In this document: in pieces, positions 56,105 through 64,000 of the stretch | Layout: every line of letters starts with the position of its first letter | Numbering within the stretch: the first letter of the stretch is position 1 | From: Girardinichthys multiradiatus | Lineage: Eukaryota; Chordata; Actinopteri; Cyprinodontiformes; Goodeidae | Assembly: GCF_021462225.1 (NCBI RefSeq) | Contig: NC_061818.1 | Coordinates: forward strand, 18,683,462 to 18,747,461 | Direction of reading: 5' to 3' | DNA length: 64,000 nucleotides | The notes under the pieces: generated by a model | What the model saw: the letters and a program-made list of their open reading frames with translations, nothing else | Told to the model about the DNA's origin: nothing | Databases searched by the model: none | Translations under genes and position numbers: made by a program

Positions 56105-56400
56105 ACATGTGCACGTGCATGCACACGCACACACACACACACTCTTGTTTTAGTATATGTTGTAAGGATCTTGCATTAACTGTCATTGACCTTTATTGAT
56201 TTCCATTCATTTTCAACCCCTTCTATGACCTGACCCTACCCCTAAACCTAACCCTCAGCCTCACCTTAACTTAATTCACACCAAGCAAAATAGAGTACAA
56301 TGAAAATTTCAACACTTTGATGGTGAAACAGGAAAACATGGTCCTCACTCAGCCAAAAAAACAGGAGCACACACATGCACACACATATGAACGCACACCC
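56105..56400. repeat. (CA)n / CCCTAA-like fish repeat
   Basis: (AC)n at about 56125-56143, then CTTGTTTTAGTATATGTTGT, degenerate CCTAACCCT sequence near 56230-56265, GGTCCTCACTCAGCC, and a second CA-rich run at about 56368-56395. Orientation is opposite to 62230-62578. Confidence 0.75.
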
Positions 56401-56514
56401 CAAAACATCCCAACTTTGAAAAAATAAAAGCATCATAACACTAAAAGTTAGACCAAATTTGGAAAGCTAAACACAAACTTGCAGAGTGAACATGTCATGT
56501 TGAAAGGTTTGAAT

Positions 56515-58015
56515 TCAGTTCAATTCAGTTTATTTATATAGTGCCAATTCACAACACATGTTGTCTCAAGGCACTTCACAAAAATCAGGTACATACATTC
56601 CAATTAATCCTAACCTTTGAACAGTGCAGTCAGATTCATTTATTTATTTGAATTGGATAAAAAGTTTTTCTATCTAAGGAAACCCAGCAGATTGCATTGA
56701 GTGAGAGATTTGTAGCATTCACTCCTCCTGGAGGAGCATGTAGCGACCGTGGACAGTCACTGGCGTTGACTTTGCAGCAATCCCTCATACTGAGCATGCA
56801 TGTAGCGACAGTGGAGAGGAAAAACTCCCTTTTAACAGGAAGAAACCTCCAGCAGAACCAGGCTCAGTGTGAGCGGCCATCTGCCACGACTGACTGGGGC
56901 TTTGAGAGAACAGAGCAGAGACACAAAGAGAACAAAGAAGCACTGATCCAGGAGTACTTTCTATGGGAAGGAAAAGTAAATGTTAATGGATGTAGCTCCT
57001 TTAGTCATTTCACCTAGAAAGAAAGAACAGATAAACTCTGAGCCAGTTTTCAAGGTTAGAGTCTGAAAGAGAGCACATATAATTAGTTACAGTAAAAGCT
57101 CAGTCAATCGCCATGTCTAGGAGAGAGAAATGGTTAAATACTGAAAGACAGGGCTATGTGGATCATCTGTAGAGGCTGAGCATTAAGTTGTTGCAAGCAG
57201 AGGGTGTCACAGGTAGACACAGAGCCAGGCCAGGTGTAGCTTCTAGGAAGAGAAAAGAGAGAACAAAGTTAAAAGCTGTAATAACAGCAAATAATGCAAA
57301 ATTGGAGTGTAGTGTGAGAATGTAGCGAAGAGGGTGAAAGTGGTCATTATGTCCTCCAGCAGCCTAAGCCTATGGCAGCATAACTACAGAGATAGTTTCA
57401 GTCTCAGTTTATTTATTTATATAGTGCTTATTTACAACAATGTCATCTCAAGGCACCCCACAAAGGGTATGGAACAGCGCGGAGCCGCCAGAGAGGCCAG
57501 ACCAAACCACTGAGTGTCAGATCCCGGCCACCCCAGAACGGGCCACGTGTAGTGGAACTAAGTAAAATAATAAACTGATAAAGTTTATCCATCTAGAGCT
57601 CACTGATGGCCATTGTTATACTAAAAAAAAAAAAGATCAAAATACCGCTCTCTGTCAGACTGATTATAAACATTGGAAAAGAGAAGGGGTCATACAGGTA
57701 GCAGAAATGGAGGGTGTGTTTGCACCTCAACCATAACTGAGCCAGTTTAGGCTTAACCTGACTCCCCCTTACTCCATCCAACAGGGAGGGAGGAAGGCGG
57801 AGGTAAAAAATAAGGAAGATAGCTCAGGATAACCTAAGCCACTCTAACTCTAAGCTTTATCAAAAAGGAACGTTTTAAGCCTAGCCTTAAGAGTAGACAG
57901 GCTGTCTGCATCATGGACCAAAACCGGGAGCTGGTTACACGGGAGAGGAGCTTGATAACTACAGGATCTGCCTCCCATTCTACTTCTAGAGACTCTAGGA
58001 ACCATCAGTATTCAT
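56515..58015 (-). mobile_element. L2 LINE 3' part, minus strand (copy D)
   Basis: Starts with the reversed tail (TTCAATTCAGTTTATTTATA) and carries the 3' UTR, an inserted block at about 57392-57815, and a short decayed C-terminal coding stretch (57840-58010). It breaks off at GAACCATCAGTA near 58010. Very similar to copy C in the shared parts. Confidence 0.9.
57392..57815 (-). repeat. Nested L2-type insertion in copy D 3' UTR, flanked by AGATAG
   Basis: The block is bounded by AGATAG at both ends (about 57390-57396 and 57807-57813), consistent with a 6-base target duplication. Its tail end (TTTATTTATATAGTGCTTAT on the + strand) is an L2-type 3' terminus. It has about 115 bases (57470-57598, GC-rich GGAGCCGCCAGAGAGG) not found in the equivalent block of copy C. 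Confidence 0.7.
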
Positions 58016-60090
58016 TACCTATTTTCAAGCTGACAGGCAAGCTTAAGAAATAAGTTATTTAAAATATATATTTTAACAAGGTTTGTAAACAGTTTTGATG
58101 CCTCAGAGAGGCTACTGATCTCGTTCAGCAATTTGAGTTATACTCTAAAGAGAAGGAGATTGGAATTAGTGATGCTATCAAGAACTGATTGGAGTTAAAT
58201 TGTATCATTATTGGTCTTTATTGCTGGGTTACCTACAAAGAAGGTATTGTTGATTCTGGCTGGGGACAGTATTGGATGGGGGACAGGTAAGTGGTGGTGT
58301 ATGAACAGTCTGTATTTCACCTGAAAGCTTGACTGATCTTCAGTTGGTATTTTTGCTGAGGGCAGACAGGTAGGTGAGTAATAATTGAATAATAATAATA
58401 TGTAGAGACAGTGGTCACTAAAAAATGGCTGCCGACTAAATGGCACTTAAAGGCCCTTCAGCCTAAATCCCCTTCTGGTTCACATGTGAAGTATTTATTT
58501 AGATTGCGCATGTGTAAAGGAAAAGCTGCCCAAGTTTTATTCTGGTTTAAGAATGGAGATGGGATAAAACAATGGATAATAACTAAAATGTAAGTTTATG
58601 AATGTAGTTAGTGGTTAAGGAATGTGGTCACAGTTAGGGTTAGTTGTCAAGGTCACAATTAGGTTTAGAGGTTTGAGTATCAAAGCAATGAATTTGTTAA
58701 CCAGAAAGACAGGTCACGTGAAATCTGACAGTGAGGGGGTAAGCTTCTCAAGAGAGTTTTAAAGTCATGGACCAGAACCAAAAAGTGACAAGATGATCAG
58801 CAGGTTACCTGATAGGTATTACTTGGATACAAGAAGAAAAGAAGTAAGTAATGATCTTTAATTGGAGCAAACCATAGAGGGAGGGCCGTATTACCACATC
58901 CTAGACTGACAATATGGCACCACAAACGTGGTCCTCATATACAGAAAAGTTGATGGAGGGGGTGAACAGTACAGCAGTAGATAAGGGAAGAAAATAGAAG
59001 AAGACAATACACAATTCAACAATTACCCCAGATGGTAATCTGGTAATAATTGTGAATCCCTTCATGTTATGCTTAAATTCACCTACAACTACAAAAAAAC
59101 AAAAAAAAAACAAATGTGGAAATAAAATTACCCTCAGCACAGCAATTCCCCTGCCCCTTTAAGCCAAATTGGAGATATTTTTGCTCTTTCATTAAAATGT
59201 TAAAGTTAGTTTAAGGAAACTTTTAATTTTGTTTTCAATTTAATCTTCTAAATTGAATTTAAAATATTAATTTAGATTTATTCAACAATAGTCAAGGGGC
59301 TAAATAGTATAAAGTATAACAATGTGCATTACCTAATCTTAGCTATGAATATTTCTAAAATTATTGTTGCTGTAGAAAGCAGAATTACTTGTGCTGTTGC
59401 CACTGCTCATGCACCCTCCTTACAACATGCACTTGATGTAGTTGCAAATTTGTGCAGCAACTTGACAGTATTTTTAATGAAAGAGGGGCATAATGCAATA
59501 GACTGAACATCAGCATCAAAGTGTGCAGTCTGATCACGTCTAGTAACAAAATAATTTAAACACAGAAATAACCAGAGGACATTTTCCAATCAAATCTGTC
59601 CCAAGAGATATTGACAGTGTTGGTTTGGGTTTCACACAGTAAAAAATGCCACAAACATTAATGAAGTGCAGAACACAGCTCCTTTTCACTTAACTGTGTG
59701 AAGTGGGTGCGAACATCAGATTGTCAGTTTCAGAGAGTCATGGATAATGAGTGAAACAGACACCTTCTGTCCAACACGGAGAAAGATGTCAGAGGATGGG
59801 GATTTTGAAACAAGCTGACCATCTGATGTGTTTGAATTGTATATATGCAGACAAAGTAATAATTCTGGTCATTCATGCTAACACATGCACCATTCTTCAT
59901 AGAATATTGAGAAAACATGACTGAACACACTAATGGAAATGAGAAAGCTCAGAACTGATTGTCCAAATAAAAACTACAAGCATGTTGTTACGCTCTTGTT
60001 TCACTGTTTTTATGAAAAAGCAAGTTAGTACAGGACAACAGATCTGATAATGATAAAAGGTCAGTCCTAATTTTCAGTTTGGAAATAATT
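58016..60090. other. No gene seen
   Basis: AT-rich sequence with no recognised exon, RNA gene or repeat boundary. Confidence 0.45.
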
Positions 60091-60094
60091 GATC

Positions 60095-60395
60095 TTTTTA
60101 CAGATTTTATTTTGTTCTACAACCACAAAATTCAATGTATTTAATTGGTATTTTATGTGACAGACCAACACAAATTAGCACAGTATTCTGAAGTGGGAGG
60201 AAAAGGATGTGTGATTTTCAATAACTTTTAAAAATAAATGTCCAAAATGTTAACTCAAATCAAATCCATTGCAACCAATTGCCCCCAGAAGCAGGCTTAT
60301 AAGATAATATTAGGGAAAAAACCAGCATCATAAAGATTGAACAACACACCAGACAGGTAAGGGAAGTTGAGAAGTTCAAAAACAAAAACAAAACA
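60095..60395 (+). mobile_element. Tc1/mariner 5' end fossil (family B)
   Basis: A terminal-repeat-like stretch (ATTTTATTTTGTTCTACAAC, then TTTTATGTGACAGACCAACA) is followed by a leader and a decayed initiator region CATCATAAAGATTGAACAAC then ACACCAGACAGGTAAGGGAA, which matches the N-terminus (KTKEHTRQVR) of the fossil at 7990-8790. The rest of the transposase is missing. Confidence 0.65.
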
Positions 60396-60449
60396 AAAAT
60401 ACACCAAGAGACCTTCACACAGAAAAGTTGTAGCTGTGATTTGAAAAAA

Positions 60450-60865
60450 GTACATTCTTGCTGTTAGGCGACAGAACTAACAACGGGTCCAGTCTGCAGT
60501 TCTTAATGGACAGACCTATCAATCCATTGTCCATATTGCTTATCCTTGCACAGTGCCTATCTCCAGTTTTCATTGATGGAGGTCAGGTACACCCTGGACA
60601 GATGGCTAGTCTATCCCTTGGCAACCCAGAAACACAAAGGGTAGACAACCATACACAGATACACTGATACTTAAAGAATTTTTTGAGAGATCACTTAACA
60701 TGCATGTTTTTGGACTGTAGGAGGAAACCGGAGTACCCGGGGAGAACCCACCCATGCCCAGGGAGAACATGCAAACACCATGCAGAAAGACCCCAGGATT
60801 CAAACCCAGAACCTTCTTGCTGTCAGGCAACAGAACTATCAACTGCTCTACTGTTGAGCTGTTCC
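60450..60865 (-). repeat. SINE copy plus a second SINE head piece, minus strand
   Basis: 60525-60865 is a diverged reverse copy of the SINE at 18044 (GGAGTACCCGGGGAGAACCC, ATGCAGAAAGACCCCAGGAT, ACCTTCTTGCTGTCAGGCAA). A second copy of only the head (TTCTTGCTGTTAGGCGACAG) lies at about 60457-60485. No clean target duplication was identified. Confidence 0.75.
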
Positions 60866-60869
60866 TAAA

Positions 60870-62225
60870 GCTACAGAAATATTATAAATCTTGGAAGTAA
60901 ATTTAGAAAGTGCATCCCTCTGAGGTTCTTTAAGACAATTATAAGTCTGTCAGTCTCTACTTTCTGGTAGAAAATATTAAAAGCTTTCCTTGGCACCCAT
61001 GTAATTACCCAGTATATTCCGTGTCATCTAAGCTCTGTATGAAAAGCACATCAGGAATCACCTTGCGATTACAAAACTATTAATGCTCATTAGAATGTTT
61101 CTTCATTCTGCTTTTTCACCCTCTCTCACATTTTTAAATCTTTCTATCCTTTAATCCTTTCCCATCACTTTTAGGTTCATCACTCCTTGCTCTGTCTTTT
61201 TCCCTCACTTAGTGTGCTGCTAATTTAAATAGGAGGCAGTCTGGGGCCATGTCTATTTCTTTGATTTGCTGTCACACATTTTTAGTAGCCTGAGCTGTGG
61301 ATCTTATGCCAAACATATAATCATAAATATTATAATGGCACGTCTGGTTTCCGATGTCACTGTGAAGAGCTGACAATATCCTGATAAAATATATATATAT
61401 TTTTAAATCTTTGATCATTCATTCTATGTTTGATCTGTGCCTGTTAACCTAAATTGCCAATAACTATTGCTGATCTGGGAAATCAGCAATTAAAACGGAA
61501 AGAGAACCAGAGCAGATCTGATAAAACAGAACCAAGCAAGGATTTGCAGAAATAGGTGGAGCGATTGGGTAAAACTGGTCTGGCTCATTTAAACGATAGT
61601 TAGAGCCTGCCTCCATGTCTCTGCTGACAACTGAGAAACTGAGAAATTTGGCAGATGTGATGGCGCACAGCTACTAATTCAGCCATATGGCTTAGCAGTG
61701 ATTAAACATTTTGTGCTAATACCAAGTGATGTGTGCCATCCTGCTTCATGTTTAATTCTTAATGCAGTAGTTTTGCATTAAAATATCCCCACCTAGAGTA
61801 TTTTGTATATACATCCCAGGTAATGTTTTATAATATGATAAAAAAAAATGCTCTCAAGAAGGTAATTGCCATGTGATTTTACTGTAATATCCAATGTATG
61901 ATCACGTTCTGGTGCTACTGCTAGCGCAAGATATGTTTATTGGTGAGGAAGAGAGCTTTTGAAAACAAATGCATCAGGAAATTGATCTACAGTATCCTAA
62001 TAAGAGGACAGTAATGCATGTTCACTCACACGGCGCCTCGAACCAATCAGACTCATTAAAAACCTGTTGGAAGAATCCTCTGCATTTTTAATGCAGAGTG
62101 ATGCATTCAATATTCTGCCAGATGTTTTATTCACTGTACTTAAATATAAATGGCATAGATGTATTTTTGGATGTATTTGTTAATATTGTTCTAAATCAAG
62201 CAAGTAGTGGGGCTCATTGCATTAT
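60870..62225. other. No gene seen
   Basis: AT-rich spacer with an (AT)n stretch near 61389-61401. Nothing recognised. Confidence 0.45.
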
Positions 62226-62229
62226 TGAC

Positions 62230-62545
62230 TTGTGTGTGTGTGTGTGTGTGTTCCTGTCTTGGCATCACAGTGAGGACCATTTTCCCGATTTCACCATCTA
62301 ATTAAGGACCATTTGTACCAAAGTGAGGACATTTTGCTGGTCCTCACGACCTATTTTGCTAACGGTTAGGTTTAGGACTAAGGTATGAATTGACTTTAGA
62401 TTAAGGTTAGGGTTAGGCATGCACTGGTAATGGTTAGGTTTAGGGTTATTGTCAGGGTTAGGGCATAGAAAGGGTTGAAAATGACTGAAAATCAATGGAA
62501 GTCAATGGGAGTCAACACATGGTCCTCACTACATATAGCAAAACA

Positions 62546-62578
<33 letters not shown>
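62230..62578. repeat. (TG)n-bounded TTAGGG-like fish repeat, complete
   Basis: A TG run at 62231-62251, then GTGAGGACCATTTT, GTGAGGACATTTTGCTGGTC, degenerate GGTTAGGGTTAGG-type sequence (62345-62465), TGGTCCTCACTACATATAGC, and a second TG run at 62552-62578. It is bounded on both sides by TG microsatellites, as in the related unit at 56105-56400. Confidence 0.8.
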
Positions 62579-62579
<1 letters not shown>

Positions 62580-62580
<1 letters not shown>

Positions 62581-63555
62581 TAAGTACTGTTTGGGTAAGG
62601 GAGTGTTGGAGATGGCATGGAATCAATAGCATGCAGCAAGGCGAGGAGAAAAATTAACGTAGCCTGTCGTGTAATACCGTGCTTTGATTTGTTTCTGTGT
62701 CAGATTTCCAGAGGATTTGACTGTTCACGTTGTGAGTCACAGCAGTAGTCTCAGCACTAGCAAGAACTTAATTCATTTGGAAGTAAGATTTTCTAATATC
62801 TCATATAATCCTGAGTCTCTCTTTTGGTCCCACCAGTCCTATGAGGTAGGAGTTGTCTAAATGCTTCACAATAAGATATCTTTAATTGTCCTGATGATTA
62901 AAATATATATCTATAGCTGAAAGCAACAGTGTAACTACCAGCAGCAGCTGAAATCCCCAGATGGGAAAATAAACTAACAATCAATGATGGTTTTATGCTG
63001 AGAATGTTTCTGGAAATAATGACCTTACAGGCACACTTGTATTTTCCCTTATGGTTCTTAAAAGGGTACATATCTTAACAGAAATATCCTTCATTGCCTA
63101 CATGCATAAATTTGGATCTGTAATCATTCTCCTATAACTAACCTTTTAAAAAATTTATGTATTTATTTATTCATTTATGCAGGTCATGCTAATTATAGAT
63201 GAGCATAATTCTCTACAGAGACTTACAAGAAAACAAACATGATAAAAAATTAATGGCAATGTTATTGACAATGTTGCCAAAGCATTATTGTTTATCATGA
63301 TCAGAGAAAATATAATTCTGTATGATAACAATAAACTGTACCTGATTATGTTTGAAAACCCAAGTAACTAAAATAAACAGCAACTAATAGTACGCTTGGG
63401 ATAGATACTTGTACACTTTTCCAAGAGTACATCATGTAAGTGGCATACTGGTGGAATGAAGAAGCCTATTGTATTACGGACATGCTTTTTTAAGACTTTA
63501 TAGGGCTCTGTCTGTATGCTGTGGGTAAAACTCAAAAGGACATTACATAAAGAAT
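62580..63555. other. No gene seen
   Basis: AT-rich with a TATTTATTTATTCATTTATG tract near 63160-63178. Nothing else recognised. Confidence 0.45.
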
Positions 63556-63559
63556 CTGG

Positions 63560-64000
63560 TTGTTCACAGTGCTATGTCCAAGCTTATTCACACAATGTTG
63601 AGTGGAAGAAAAAAGTGTTGTAGGACAAGGTACACCAGAGACTGAAAAGATTGTCAAGCAAAATATATTCAAGAACTTGAGGGAGCTTCACAAGGAGTGG
63701 ACAGAGGCTGGAATCAGTACATCAAGAGCCACTACCCACGGACAAATTATCTTATGAACCAGAGACAATGTCAAAACGTCTTACCTGGGCTAAGGAGAAA
63801 AAGAACTGGATTGTCGCTCAGTAGACTCAAGTCCTCGTCTCACATGAAAGTAAAGTTAGCATTTTTATAGGAAATCAATTAAATGAGTGACCAAAGTGTT
63901 ACTGTGCTTGATTGGCCAGCAAACTGGCCTGACCTGAACCCCACAGAGAATCTATGAGGTATTGTCAATGTAAAAATGACAGACACCAGACCCAACAATG
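63560..64000 (+). pseudogene. Tc1/mariner transposase fossil, runs off window
   Basis: Decayed relative of the 334-residue family. Pieces in order: CAGTGCTATGTCCAAGC (the GCSQSAVS region) near 63569, then NLRELHKEWTEAGISTSRAT near 63675-63735, then RLTWAKEKKNWIVAQ-like sequence near 63780-63820, then DWPANWPDLNPTENL near 63908-63952. The part between about 63880 and 63900 is deleted, so the second catalytic Asp is missing. The 3' end is outside the window. Confidence 0.75.

Noticed and set aside
62345..62465. Interstitial telomere or chromosome-fusion scar from TTAGGG-like sequence
   Set aside because: The hexamers are degenerate and embedded in a dispersed TG-bounded repeat seen three times here, so a fusion is not needed.

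Overview
This is vertebrate nuclear DNA, almost certainly from a teleost fish, and probably from a percomorph. The evidence is the repeat content: fish L2 LINEs with TGAAT-type tails, an RTE-like LINE, at least five Tc1/mariner lineages, a hAT element, Gypsy-type LTR elements, a tRNA-derived SINE, and (TG)n-bounded TTAGGG-like repeats. The one host gene is elfn2. Species is not resolved; a cyprinodontiform is a guess.

The only convincing host protein gene lies on the + strand at about 29857-33323. It is elfn2 (ELFN2/PPP1R29), encoding a synaptic LRR/FN3 single-pass membrane protein of 947 residues. The coding sequence is split by a 326-base GT-AG intron inside the LRR region. Everything else I could recognise is mobile DNA or simple repeat, and long stretches show nothing I can name.

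Layout: 1-3930 is an L2 LINE whose middle is replaced by an RTE-like reverse transcriptase segment, giving a chimeric ORF. 4012-4800 is an old reversed L2 tail. 6119-7168, 7990-8790 and 11865-12105 are Tc1 fossils, and 8837-9310 is a probable solo LTR. 9646-11256 is a full Tc1 with an intact 334-aa transposase (copy 1 of 4). 13566-16454 is a non-autonomous LTR element with coding minisatellites. 18044-18401 is a SINE with a 12-base target duplication. 21330-21830 is a CR1/Rex1-like fossil. 25689-27298 is intact Tc1 copy 2. 28359-29736 is a decayed Tc1 directly upstream of elfn2. 34155-36666 is a hAT-type element with an 8-base target duplication, holding Tc1 copy 3. 40190-40740 is a Tc1 fossil and 40905-41045 a SINE tail. 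43541-45149 is Tc1 copy 4, inserted at the exact centre of a perfect 78-bp palindrome. 46637-50564 is a complete non-autonomous LTR element (target duplication CATGT) with four coding minisatellite blocks. 52700-58015 holds two L2 copies interleaved with (TG)n-type repeats. 60095-60865 is a Tc1 end plus SINE pieces, 62230-62578 another (TG)n repeat, and 63560-64000 a Tc1 fossil running off the window.

The genes do not form a pathway. The main biology is elfn2 in a transposon-dense setting. The most unusual sequence is the pair of LTR elements that carry no gag or pol I can recognise but do carry frame-preserving minisatellites encoding Pro/Ala/Ser-rich repeats. All calls come from reading the sequence; no database search or alignment program was run.
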